DNA of 27,575 nt from an uncultured Eubacteriales bacterium (GTDB taxonomy: Bacteria > Bacillota > Clostridia > Oscillospirales > Oscillospiraceae). How positions within the stretch are numbered: the stretch's first letter is position 1; each line of letters begins with the position of its first letter. Below the pieces are notes generated by a model, which saw only the letters and a list, made by a program, of their open reading frames with translations, was not told the DNA's origin and made no database searches. The stretch spans positions 1 to 27,575 of the forward strand of contig USAT01000017.1 of the NCBI GenBank assembly GCA_900552725.1, written 5' to 3'. This document shows, one piece after another, positions 14,909 through 21,572 of this stretch. Made by a program: the position numbers and the translations under genes.

Positions 14909-14987
14909 ATAGGGAGGCGTCAAGGACGCCGCTTCCTACAACCGGTTGTCAGTCATTGGTCGTAGGGGCGGGGTTCTACCCCGCCCG
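14909..14987. repeat. Pair of short palindromic repeat units between telA and the TPM gene
   Basis: Unit 1 (14961-14987) begins CGTAGGGGCGGGGT and folds with a 9-bp stem (14966-14974 with 14978-14986) and a TCT loop. Its first bases match the units of the 4805-4890 element. Unit 2 lies on the opposite strand (14940 to about 14909), starting TGTAGGAAGC and folding with GGCGTC/GACGCC (14916-14921 with 14925-14930). The two units point away from each other, whereas those at 4805-4890 point toward each other. They occupy most of the 143-bp gap between the two genes. Confidence 0.65.
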
Positions 14988-15019
14988 TCATGCGATGCAT
15001 TGCGGTTTGCCGAGTGAAT

Positions 15020-16192
15020 TTACCCTCTCAGCTCCATCAGCTTCTGCTTCAGCTCACCCTCAATGCGGCCCAGCTCGGCTTCCGCCTCCTTGCGCTTGGC
15101 GGCGCCCTCCTTCTGGATGCGGGCCACCTCGTCCAGGGTGGAGATCAACTGCTGGTTGGTGTGCTGCAGCGTCTCGATATCCACCACGCTGCGCTCCGCC
15201 TCCTTGGCGGTGGCGATGGTGCCCATCTTCAGGGTATCGGCGTTCTTCTTCAGCAGCTCGTTGGTCATCTCGGTGACGGCGTTCTGGGCAGCGGTGGCCT
15301 GACGGCTGTGCTCCATGCCCAGGGCCAGCACCATCTGGCTCTTCCACAGGGGGATGGTGTTCACCAACGAGGACTGGATCTTCTCGATCATCAGGGTGTC
15401 GTTGTTCTGCAGCAGGCGGGTCTGGGGACCCATCTGGATGGACACCATGCGGGTCAGCTCCAAATCGTGGAGCTTCTTCTCGAACCGGTCGCACATGCTG
15501 ACCAGATCGTTGTACGCCTGGGCATCCTCGGCCAGGCCGGACTGCTCCGCCTTCTTCCGCAGCTCCTCCAGCTCGCCGGCACGCACGTCCGCCAGACGCT
15601 TCTTGCCGGCCAGGATGTACATGGTCAGTTCCTTATAATACTTCAGGTTCAGCTCATACATCTGGTCAAACATCGCCACGTCCTTCAGCAGCGTGATCTG
15701 ATGGTTCTCCAGATTCTGGGCGATCTTGTCCACGTTGGCCTCCACCTTGCTGTACTGGGCCTTCATGGTCTCGATGCGGTTGCCGGTCTTTTTGAACAGG
15801 CCCGCCAGTCCCTTCTTCTCCTCCTGGGCGCCGAAGCCCTTCAGCTCCACCACCAGGCGGCTCAGATCCTCGCCGATCTCGCCCATGTCCTTGTTGCGGA
15901 CGTTGGCCAGCGCGCCCTCAGAGAAGCTGGCCACGCTCTTCTGGGCCGCCGCGCCGTACTGCAGCACCTGGTTGGTGTCCCGCACGTCGATCTTCTTGGA
16001 GAATTCGTTGACGGCGGCTTTCTCCTGCTCCGTCAGCATGCTGTCGTCCAGCACCACCGGCTCCACTTCCTTCTTCACCTCGGGGGCGGCGGGGGTGGCA
16101 GGCGCTTCCGGCGTCAGGGTCAGGGTGGGGATCTCCGCCGCTGCGGCGGTATCGGGAGCCAGCGTCAGTTCGGGCATGTTGTTGTCAGTCAT
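15020..16192 (-). CDS. telA: TelA-like toxic anion resistance protein
   Basis: The 390-aa product matches the TelA family (toxic anion resistance), which is linked to tellurite and cell-envelope stress. It is a soluble, largely helical and probably coiled-coil protein. A Pro/Ala/Glu-rich N-terminal ~55 residues precede the conserved core, which includes DTNQVLQYGAAAQKSVASFS, KGLAGLFKKTGNRIETMK and later NTIPLWKSQMVLALGMEHSRQA. The biochemical role of the family is not settled. The ATG at 16192 has GAAAGGA 8-10 nt upstream. It follows xpaC by 58 bp, the usual partner order in Firmicutes, and its product is expected to act with XpaC at the membrane. Confidence 0.92.
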   Translation of the reverse strand: MTDNNMPELTLAPDTAAAAEIPTLTLTPEAPATPAAPEVKKEVEPVVLDDSMLTEQEKAAVNEFSKKIDVRDTNQVLQYGAAAQKSVASFSEGALANVRNKDMGEIGEDLSRLVVELKGFGAQEEKKGLAGLFKKTGNRIETMKAQYSKVEANVDKIAQNLENHQITLLKDVAMFDQMYELNLKYYKELTMYILAGKKRLADVRAGELEELRKKAEQSGLAEDAQAYNDLVSMCDRFEKKLHDLELTRMVSIQMGPQTRLLQNNDTLMIEKIQSSLVNTIPLWKSQMVLALGMEHSRQATAAQNAVTEMTNELLKKNADTLKMGTIATAKEAERSVVDIETLQHTNQQLISTLDEVARIQKEGAAKRKEAEAELGRIEGELKQKLMELRG

Positions 16193-16215
16193 GTTTTCGA
16201 TTCCTTTCTGTATAT

Positions 16216-16244
16216 ATTCGACATAAAATTACAATCCGTATCAA
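16216..16244 (-). promoter_or_regulatory. Possible internal promoter for telA
   Basis: TTGATA (16239-16244) is 17 bp from TCGAAT (16216-16221) on the minus strand within the A+T-rich xpaC-telA gap. The -10 is weak, so this is tentative. Confidence 0.3.
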
Positions 16245-16250
16245 ATCACA

Positions 16251-16952
16251 TCACAATTCCAGGGTGATCCCGCCGTCATCCGGCTCGGCCTGGGCCGGTT
16301 CGGTCTGCTGGGCCGTCCTATGCAGGGGATCGTCACTGAGCCCCTCACGGGCCATCATGTTCTCCAGCACCACCATATCGGTGGAGATATCCATGGCCTC
16401 CGCGCCGAACAGGTTGTCCAACTGCTTTTCAAAGGCGGTGATGATGGTGGCCATCATGCCCTCCACCTTGTGCATGGTAGAGGAGATATTCTCCCCTGCC
16501 ACACCCTGTTCGCCCATGCGGTCATAGGCGTTGAGGATCTTCAGCGTGGTGGGCAGATAGTAGTTCATGAACTTGCGGATCTGGGGCAGCTTCTCCGGGT
16601 TCTGCTCCACCTGGGCAAAGATCTTGCCGGAGAGCTCCTGCAGCCGGACGATCTGGGCGGAGATGGTGGGGTCGGCGATATTGTCATCCAGCCGCTTCAT
16701 CTCGGCAATGGCCTTCCTGCCGTCCTCGATCATCTTGTCCAGCTCCGGGTTGCCGGTGGTCTTGGGCTCCTCCGGCACCTCCTCCACCGTATTGGGACAC
16801 AGCAGCCGGGCCACAACGCCCACCACCGCCGCCGCGCCTGCCGCCAGCAGATAGTGGGGCAGCTTATACAGCGGGAACAGCAGCGCGTACAGCAGCCATG
16901 TGGCCGCCGCCGCGTACAGCGGTATGGTGGATTTATGAATGATTTTCTTCAA
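16251..16952 (-). CDS. xpaC: XpaC family membrane protein (5-bromo-4-chloroindolyl phosphate hydrolysis family)
   Basis: The 233-aa protein has two membrane helices in the first ~50 residues (AAAATWLLYALLFPLY and LLAAGAAAVVGVVARLL). A helical cytoplasmic domain of the XpaC family follows. The family name comes from an X-phos hydrolysis phenotype in Bacillus; no phosphatase motif is visible and the real role is unknown. Translation starts at TTG (16952) with GGAGG 8 nt upstream; no ATG or GTG fits better. Transcription begins from a near-consensus promoter at 17006-17034. XpaC and TelA are a recurrent gene pair. Confidence 0.88.
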   Translation of the reverse strand: MKKIIHKSTIPLYAAAATWLLYALLFPLYKLPHYLLAAGAAAVVGVVARLLCPNTVEEVPEEPKTTGNPELDKMIEDGRKAIAEMKRLDDNIADPTISAQIVRLQELSGKIFAQVEQNPEKLPQIRKFMNYYLPTTLKILNAYDRMGEQGVAGENISSTMHKVEGMMATIITAFEKQLDNLFGAEAMDISTDMVVLENMMAREGLSDDPLHRTAQQTEPAQAEPDDGGITLEL

Positions 16953-17005
16953 TCCTATCGCCTCCGTTCAACGGACAGATCAGCATAAATACTTTTACAA
17001 TTTAC

Positions 17006-17034
17006 ATTATAGCCCAACTGCCGCCGCCGGTCAA
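17006..17034 (-). promoter_or_regulatory. SigA-type promoter of the xpaC-telA-TPM operon
   Basis: On the minus strand TTGACC (17029-17034) is 17 bp from a perfect TATAAT (17006-17011). The -35 box directly abuts the T-tract of the upstream DUF6512 terminator. Confidence 0.85.
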
Positions 17035-17035
17035 G

Positions 17036-17060
17036 AAAAAGAGACGGGACACCCCGTCTC
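17036..17060 (-). terminator. Rho-independent terminator of the DUF6512 gene
   Basis: An 8-bp stem (GAGACGGG 17041-17048 with CCCGTCTC 17053-17060) and a 4-nt loop are followed on the minus strand by TTTTT. It lies 6 bp after the stop codon. Confidence 0.85.
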
Positions 17061-17066
17061 CTTTTG

Positions 17067-17615
17067 CTATTGGCCCGCTGCGGGCAGCCCCACGGTGCCG
17101 TTGGTGGGATCAATAAAGATGGGCAGCACCGGCGGATCGAATGTCCACCACAGGAAAAGGCCCCACACACCCAGCAGCACCAGCGCGCCCAGGATGCTCC
17201 ACAGCGGCCCTGTCAGCTTCCCTGCCGCCATGATCCGCCAGGAGAGCCACGCCCCCAGCAGCACCGCGGCCTGGAACAGCACCACATCCGCGATCATGCT
17301 GCTGGCACCCAGCGCCCCGGTGTAGGTGTAGTACACCGCCGGAATGAGCACCACGCCCACCAGCAGGCCCAGCGCCCGGGCCATCAGTACCGGGCGGCGG
17401 CTGCCCCGCAGGGCCACCGCCTCCACCAACGACCAGATCACCCACGGTGTTACCAGCAGCTTCATGTGCTCCCATGTGGATTCGTTGACGGCGGCGAACA
17501 CCGCCGCCGCGATGCTCTGCCCGCTCCAATCGTAAACGAAATGCAGCAGATTGCCAAAGATCAGCGTGAGAAACAGCCCTGCCAGCTCCCACTTGCGCCA
17601 TCTCCTGTCGGCCAT
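17067..17615 (-). CDS. DUF6512 family membrane protein
   Basis: The 182-aa protein has about six hydrophobic helices. It carries the family hallmark AAVFAAVNESTWEHMKLLVTPW near the N-terminus, which I recognise from DUF6512 proteins of Clostridia. Function unknown. The N-terminus MADRRWRKWE is basic and probably cytoplasmic. I chose the ATG at 17615, which has GGAGGGG 5 nt upstream; an ATG at 17630 lies inside that ribosome site and has none of its own. The gene is monocistronic, with its own terminator, and is divergent from the DUF6323-DUF6179 operon. I could not find a convincing promoter in the 80 bp upstream of it. Confidence 0.8.
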   Translation of the reverse strand: MADRRWRKWELAGLFLTLIFGNLLHFVYDWSGQSIAAAVFAAVNESTWEHMKLLVTPWVIWSLVEAVALRGSRRPVLMARALGLLVGVVLIPAVYYTYTGALGASSMIADVVLFQAAVLLGAWLSWRIMAAGKLTGPLWSILGALVLLGVWGLFLWWTFDPPVLPIFIDPTNGTVGLPAAGQ

Positions 17616-17697
17616 CACAGCCCCTCCCATCCTTGTACGCTTTTACCCGTATTGTACGCCGCCATAAGGAAATATATACCGGCTGGGTCACATGCGC

Positions 17698-17726
17698 TTG
17701 CAAATATGGCAAAAATATGGTATAAT
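17698..17726 (+). promoter_or_regulatory. SigA-type promoter of the DUF6323-DUF6179 operon
   Basis: TTGCAA (17698-17703) is 17 bp from TATAAT (17721-17726). The expected transcript start is near 17733, giving a leader of about 63 nt before the first start codon. Confidence 0.85.
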
Positions 17727-17749
17727 ATATATCGGACGATTTTTAATAG

Positions 17750-17779
17750 GCGCAGGGCGATCCGCTCTGCGCGCTTTTT
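17750..17779 (+). promoter_or_regulatory. Terminator-like hairpin in the DUF6323-DUF6179 leader (candidate attenuator)
   Basis: A 10-bp G+C-rich stem (17750-17759 with 17763-17772, one G-T pair) has a 3-nt loop and is followed by GCTTTTT. It lies between the promoter at 17698-17726 and the gene start. No plus-strand gene exists upstream that it could terminate, and the T-tract is only on this strand. I infer premature termination control; no competing antiterminator fold is obvious in the short leader. Confidence 0.6.
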
Positions 17780-17795
17780 CCGGGAAGGGGAGAGA

Positions 17796-18275
17796 ATGAT
17801 GACATTTGATCTGCGTATGGCGGTGTTCTCCGGCGGCAGACTGACCGCCGCCCAGCAGGCACAGGAGCTGCTTTCCTGCAACGACGATACCGCCGCCTAC
17901 GGCCTGCGCTTGACGCCCCAACAGGCCCAGGCCCTGCTGGATACCCGCTCTGCCGCACTGCGGAAAACGGGCCGTGTGGAGCTGGGCGGCACCATCCTGC
18001 GGCGGATGATCCTGACCTTCCGGGATTCCCCCTATCTGACGGCGGAGAACTACGAGGCCACCCTCCACGAGCTGGTGGACGCCTTTTACCACTTCAAAAC
18101 CGAGACGGAGGACAGGGTGGGTGACGAGGCCCTGCTGCGGTACATGAAGCAGGCCTTCGACAGCTCCTGCCACGGCTCATTGGAACTGCTGACAGGCACC
18201 GCCCTGCCGGAGATGGCCCGCAGGCTGCGCGCCAGGGCGGCCCGTCCCCTGAGCCGGGAGGTGTCCCATGACTGA
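17796..18275 (+). CDS. DUF6323 family protein
   Basis: The 159-aa soluble protein matches my recollection of DUF6323 from Clostridia: SCNDDTAAYGLRLTPQQAQAL, LILTF-like IL-TFRDSPYLTAENYEATLHEL, and QAFDSSCHGSLELLTG near the C-terminus. No membrane helix, signal peptide or known catalytic motif is visible, and it is mostly helical. Function unknown. Two adjacent ATGs (17796 and 17799) follow GAAGGGGAGAG; spacing slightly favours the second, which would drop one Met. The 3' end overlaps the DUF6179 gene by 8 nt, pointing to coupled translation and probably a physical partnership. The family assignment is from memory of conserved motifs and should be confirmed by profile search. Confidence 0.7.
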   Translation: MMTFDLRMAVFSGGRLTAAQQAQELLSCNDDTAAYGLRLTPQQAQALLDTRSAALRKTGRVELGGTILRRMILTFRDSPYLTAENYEATLHELVDAFYHFKTETEDRVGDEALLRYMKQAFDSSCHGSLELLTGTALPEMARRLRARAARPLSREVSHD

Positions 18276-19230
18276 TCTGACGCGGCAGACTTTCATTGAC
18301 CCGCTGGCCCTGCGCCAGCGGGACTATTTCGCCACGCTGCTGGCGGAGGCGCAGCGCTGCGGCCTGCTGTCCGACCGGGATCTGAGCCGCCTGCAGGGGG
18401 AGAGCCTGGCCCTGCTGGCAGAGCGCGCCGACGCCTGGAGCCGGGGCCAGAGCACCTCCCTTCCCGCCGAGCGGGCCCAGCACCTGCTGGAATCGGTGCT
18501 GTACACCGTCTCCCTGGAGCTGAAGGCCGGCTCTTCCCCGGAGGAGGCGGTGGAGCGGCTGCGGAACGAATCGCTGGCGGCCCTGTACGAGGCGGGGCAG
18601 CACCGCATCGCCCGCCGCCTGCAGGCCCTTCGGGCCAGCCACCGGCAGTTGAAAAAGGCCCTGTTCCCCACGGCCAACGAATTCTACCGCGCCACGCTGT
18701 CCGACGGCATCGACGGCTTCTTCAAGCTGTACCGCCCCGCCTTCGCCGCCCAGGAGATCCACATTACCGCCGACTATCCCACCTTCTTCGGCCTGCCGGA
18801 GAAGGACGGCGTGGAGTTCATGGAGGACTATCTCCGCTGCCTGTCCCACGAAAACCGCTTTCTCGGCTGCTTCGCGCCGGAGACCGTCCACGCCCTGCTG
18901 TTGGGCCTGGATGAGCGCTATCCCCAGCTGATCCTGAACCTCTACGGCCCGGTGCTGGCGGCGGCGCTGGGATGCGTGCTGACCCGGCAGAGCGTGGCGG
19001 CGCTGCGGTGCGACCTGCCCCGGCTGAACGCCCTGCTGGCGGGAAAGTCCCGGCAGGAGACGGAAAAACTGCTTCGTCAGGCGGCGGAGGTCTTTATCCG
19101 GGGCGCCGGCTGCCCCGAGGGGCTGGCCGCCTATCTGCGCCGCAGCGTGCCGCCCCTAGCGGGGGAAATGGCCCGTGCTGTGGCGCTGGGCCATCCGGAG
19201 GCGGCGGTGCCTGTCCCGGCGGAATGGTGA
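18268..19230 (+). CDS. DUF6179 family protein
   Basis: The 320-aa soluble protein matches DUF6179 as I remember it: GIDGFFKLYRPAFAAQEIHITADYPTFF in the centre, then FMEDYLRCLSHENRFLGCFAPETVHALLLGLDERYPQLILNL. The N-terminal half is Leu/Ala/Arg-rich and helical. No transmembrane segment or enzyme motif can be seen, and no function is known. GGGAGG lies 6 nt before the ATG, inside the end of the DUF6323 gene. DUF6179 and DUF6323 genes are, to my knowledge, regular neighbours in Clostridia. No terminator follows; the next promoter begins 6 bp after the stop, so some readthrough into DUF2461 is likely. Confidence 0.7.
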   Translation: MTDLTRQTFIDPLALRQRDYFATLLAEAQRCGLLSDRDLSRLQGESLALLAERADAWSRGQSTSLPAERAQHLLESVLYTVSLELKAGSSPEEAVERLRNESLAALYEAGQHRIARRLQALRASHRQLKKALFPTANEFYRATLSDGIDGFFKLYRPAFAAQEIHITADYPTFFGLPEKDGVEFMEDYLRCLSHENRFLGCFAPETVHALLLGLDERYPQLILNLYGPVLAAALGCVLTRQSVAALRCDLPRLNALLAGKSRQETEKLLRQAAEVFIRGAGCPEGLAAYLRRSVPPLAGEMARAVALGHPEAAVPVPAEW

Positions 19231-19236
19231 ACCCCC

Positions 19237-19265
19237 TTGCATTTTCGGCGCGAAATGGGTATAAT
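19237..19265 (+). promoter_or_regulatory. SigA-type promoter for the DUF2461 gene
   Basis: TTGCAT (19237-19242) is 17 bp from TATAAT (19260-19265). The leader to 19347 contains the direct repeat GGTACA at 19303-19308 and 19325-19330, 22 bp apart (two helical turns). Confidence 0.8.
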
Positions 19266-19346
19266 AGCGGCAGCAACCGGATGCATTAAACCGCAGGGAT
19301 AAGGTACAATAACCGCCGTAATTTGGTACATTAAGGAGCGTTTATC

Positions 19347-20045
19347 ATGGCATTTCAGGGCTATACACAGCAGACCGTGGACTTCATGTGGGGCATCCGC
19401 TTCAATAACGAGCGGGGCTGGTTCATGGAACACAAGGATGACTATATCAACACCTTCCTCACCCCCACCAAGGCGCTGGGTGAGCAGGTCTATGACGCGG
19501 TGCATGAGCTGCTGCCGGACGAGCCGCTGATGCTGAAGGTCTCCCGCATTTACCGGGACGCCCGACGGCTGTTTGGCCGGGGTCCCTATAAGGATCACCT
19601 GTGGTGGTGCATCCGCACCGGGGACAAGGACTGGACGGGCCGTCCCACCTTCTGGTTTGAGCTGGGGCCGGACTATTACAGCTTCGGCCTGGGCTTCTGG
19701 TCGCCTGCCGCCGCGCTGATGGAGACGTACCGCAAGCAGATCGACCAGCATCCCGAGGAGCTTTCCAAGCTGGTGCGGCAGTTCAACAAGCAGTCGGTGT
19801 TCACCCTGGACGGCCCGGAGTACGCCCGCAGCAAGGGGCAGACCTCCGACCTCCTGCGGCCCTGGTATCAGAAGAAATCCCTCAGTCTCCGGTGGGAGGG
19901 CCCGCTGGACGAACGGATCTTCTCCCCCGACCTGGCGCAGGACATCATCGACGGATTCAAAACGCTGATCCCCTTCTATCACTACTTCAACAAGCTGGTG
20001 GCCCTGACGCCCCGGCAGGAGCGCGGCGGGGGAGAGGACGCCTGA
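19347..20045 (+). CDS. DUF2461 family protein
   Basis: The 232-aa cytoplasmic protein matches DUF2461: the N-terminal FMWGIRFNNERGWFMEHKDDY, then LKVSRIYRDARRLFGRGPYKDHLWW and FWFELGPDYYSFGLGFW. The family has no established biochemical function. Length is as usual. AAGGAG lies 8 nt before the ATG and an own promoter lies at 19237-19265. The stop codon is 1 nt before the next small ORF, so the two are translationally coupled. Confidence 0.88.
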   Translation: MAFQGYTQQTVDFMWGIRFNNERGWFMEHKDDYINTFLTPTKALGEQVYDAVHELLPDEPLMLKVSRIYRDARRLFGRGPYKDHLWWCIRTGDKDWTGRPTFWFELGPDYYSFGLGFWSPAAALMETYRKQIDQHPEELSKLVRQFNKQSVFTLDGPEYARSKGQTSDLLRPWYQKKSLSLRWEGPLDERIFSPDLAQDIIDGFKTLIPFYHYFNKLVALTPRQERGGGEDA

Positions 20046-20046
20046 T

Positions 20047-20295
20047 ATGAAGATGTACAAGGCGATGACGTGGCAGCATGAGGCCACCGGGACAGATGGC
20101 AATGTGCAGCTGTTTGGCGTAAACATTTTTGACTATCCCTGGAAGGATACCGGCGAAAGCGTCGGGGTCAAAAGCCCGGACGGAAAAGCGCTGCGTGTGC
20201 CGGTTTATCAGACGGTGATAAACGGTGAGACGCGGCAGTTTGCCGCAGCGGAGCTCAGCAACTGCGTGTGGGGATTCTTTATTCGGAAATTTTAG
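20047..20295 (+). CDS. Small hypothetical protein (82 aa)
   Basis: I do not recognise this family. The 82-aa product is soluble, has no signal or membrane segment, and is rich in aromatic and Gly residues (FGVNIFDYPWKD, then SVGVKSPDGKALRVPVYQTVI). Alternating hydrophobic stretches suggest a small beta-rich domain. It starts 1 nt after the DUF2461 stop, so it is almost certainly co-translated. A GGGGAGAGG stretch about 10 nt upstream may serve as its ribosome site. The G+C content is lower here than in neighbouring genes, and the region after it to 20374 shows no gene. Confidence 0.6.
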   Translation: MKMYKAMTWQHEATGTDGNVQLFGVNIFDYPWKDTGESVGVKSPDGKALRVPVYQTVINGETRQFAAAELSNCVWGFFIRKF

Positions 20296-20374
20296 CATAA
20301 TACCGGCTGCCCGGCACGGCTTACGAGCGTGTTTTCGGAAAACAACAGGCCGCTGTGGAATGGGGAGCGGGCAG

Positions 20375-20414
20375 AAAAGAGAGGAAGTCGATGGCCATCG
20401 GCTTCCTCTCCTGC
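20375..20414 (-). terminator. Terminator of the DUF2975 operon (palindrome)
   Basis: Arms GAGAGGAAG (20379-20387) and CTTCCTCTC (20402-20410) enclose the self-complementary CGATGGCCATCG, forming a near-perfect 16-bp palindromic stem. On the minus strand it is followed by TTTTCTGC (plus-strand AAAA at 20375-20378). It lies about 50 bp after the 20462 stop. On the plus strand there is no T-tract. Confidence 0.65.
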
Positions 20415-20435
20415 TGTCATGCGTAAAATTCGACA

Positions 20436-20472
20436 ACAAATGGTATTATCACGTCAGAATATTACGATTTGT
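20436..20472. repeat. A+T-rich imperfect inverted repeat
   Basis: The 14-nt arms 20436-20449 and 20459-20472 are inverted copies with 12 of 14 matches around a 9-nt centre. It overlaps the last codons and stop of the 91-aa membrane protein gene and is far more A+T-rich than its surroundings. The role is unknown; a protein-binding site is possible. Confidence 0.5.
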
Positions 20473-20737
20473 GATCGGGTTCGTCATCGCGGGGTTTTTC
20501 CGGCAGCAGCATGGCCAGGGCCATACCCCACAGGGGACCCAGCGCCAGGCCGATGGCATGGCTCTCCCACAGGCCGCAGCCGTTCAGCGCCAAACCCAGC
20601 AGCAGGCCCAGGCTCATGCCCAGGGCGATGCGCTGCTCGGTGGCCGACGATTTGCGGCGGCTGCCTTTGGCGCAGAGAATGGCCACCGCCAGACCGGCCA
20701 GCACCCAGGGCAGGGCGGCCAACACGAAGTCCTTCAC
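20462..20737 (-). CDS. Small membrane protein (91 aa)
   Basis: The protein has about three hydrophobic helices (FVLAALPWVLAGLAVAILC, ALGMSLGLLLGLALNG, AIGLALGPLWGMALAMLL) and a charged C-terminus (EKPRDDEPDHKS). I cannot name the family. It starts at GTG, 2 nt after the stop of the DUF2975 gene, with GGAG inside that gene's end, so it is translationally coupled. DUF2975 genes are often followed by a small Cro/CI-type regulator; here this membrane protein takes that place. It may be a partner subunit of the DUF2975 protein. Confidence 0.7.
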   Translation of the reverse strand: MKDFVLAALPWVLAGLAVAILCAKGSRRKSSATEQRIALGMSLGLLLGLALNGCGLWESHAIGLALGPLWGMALAMLLPEKPRDDEPDHKS

Positions 20738-20739
20738 CG

Positions 20740-21432
20740 TCAGATCATCTCCTTGGACCGGGTCAGCTCCGCGCCGTAGCGGAACACCAGGGACGCCAGG
20801 ATCAGCGCCACGCCCAGCAGGACGCTGGTGCCGTTCTCCATGCGGTTGGGATAGGACAGGTCATAGACGGTGTAGGGGATGGCCTGGAGGCACAGGCTCA
20901 CCAGGGGCAGCACGATGGTCACGACGCCCAGGCGGCGCAGCTCAGAGGCGCCACTGAAGGTGAAGGGGGTGCCGTCGGCCAGCTCGTGGGCCAGGTAGCG
21001 GTGGAACAGCCACAGCAGCGCGCCGCCAAAGGCGCAGCCCACCACGTCGGCGATGAGGGTGGAGAGGGTGTGGTAATAGCTGCCCCGGTCGATGAGCTGC
21101 ATCACCTGGTCCAACTGGGGGATGCCGGTGGCAGGCGCGTTGTTCCAGTGGATCCACAGCATCAGGGCGGCCAGGCCGAAGACCGCGCCGACGATGGAGA
21201 GGATCAGGCCTATCCGGACAAGGACGCGGAAAACACGGGCACATTTCTGGATGGCGGTCAGGCTGTTAGTCATGGGCTTCTCCTTTCTGAAGCTGCTTTT
21301 CGGCGCAGCGGCCATGCAGGCACCGGCCGCCAGCAGCACAGCGCCCAGCGCAGGGCTGGCGCTTACGGCCATCGGGATGCCGGACAGGGCCATCAGTGCC
21401 GCGGCACTGTAAAGCAGTGTGGATGATGTCAT
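20740..21432 (-). CDS. DUF2975 membrane protein with extra N-terminal hydrophobic segment
   Basis: The 230-aa frame ends with a typical DUF2975 four-helix domain: FTFSGASELRRLGVVTIVLPL and then LGVALILASLVFRYGAELTRSKEM. Function unknown. Two starts are supported. The ATG at 21432 has GGAGGAGAG upstream and adds 53 residues with two hydrophobic stretches. The internal ATG at 21273 (MTNSLTAIQKC) has AAGGAG 7 nt upstream and gives the usual DUF2975 length of about 177 aa. The first 53 codons look like a separate small membrane ORF fused in frame, or a gene start with internal re-initiation. The gene is followed at 2 nt by the small membrane protein gene. Confidence 0.75.
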   Translation of the reverse strand: MTSSTLLYSAAALMALSGIPMAVSASPALGAVLLAAGACMAAAPKSSFRKEKPMTNSLTAIQKCARVFRVLVRIGLILSIVGAVFGLAALMLWIHWNNAPATGIPQLDQVMQLIDRGSYYHTLSTLIADVVGCAFGGALLWLFHRYLAHELADGTPFTFSGASELRRLGVVTIVLPLVSLCLQAIPYTVYDLSYPNRMENGTSVLLGVALILASLVFRYGAELTRSKEMI

Positions 21433-21534
21433 AGCGTTCTCTCCTCCTGTTGTGCTGTTATTGTACTGCGGCGGGGCATTTTCCGATAGGCGGATTTTGC
21501 AGGCGAATGTGTCAAATCTTTAGAAGGCACACAA
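21433..21534. other. Intergenic gap between the response regulator terminator and the DUF2975 operon
   Basis: I see no gene here. On the minus strand a perfect TTGACA (21510-21515) has no good -10 at normal spacing, and a TACAAT (21460-21465) has no good -35. One of them is likely part of the DUF2975 operon promoter, but I cannot decide which. Confidence 0.3.
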
Positions 21535-21567
21535 AAAGAGCGGCGCCGCAACGCGACGCCGCTCTTT
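21535..21567 (-). terminator. Rho-independent terminator of the metH/two-component operon
   Basis: An 11-bp stem (21535-21545 with 21557-21567) with an 11-nt loop is followed on the minus strand by a T-tract ending in TTTTTGTG. It starts 6 bp after the response regulator stop. Confidence 0.85.
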
Positions 21568-21572
21568 GGCGG

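Noticed and set aside
17064..17795. Upstream extension of the DUF6323 frame by about 244 codons
   Set aside because: It runs through the antisense of the DUF6512 gene and through the promoter and leader hairpin; the real start is next to the ribosome site at 17784-17793.
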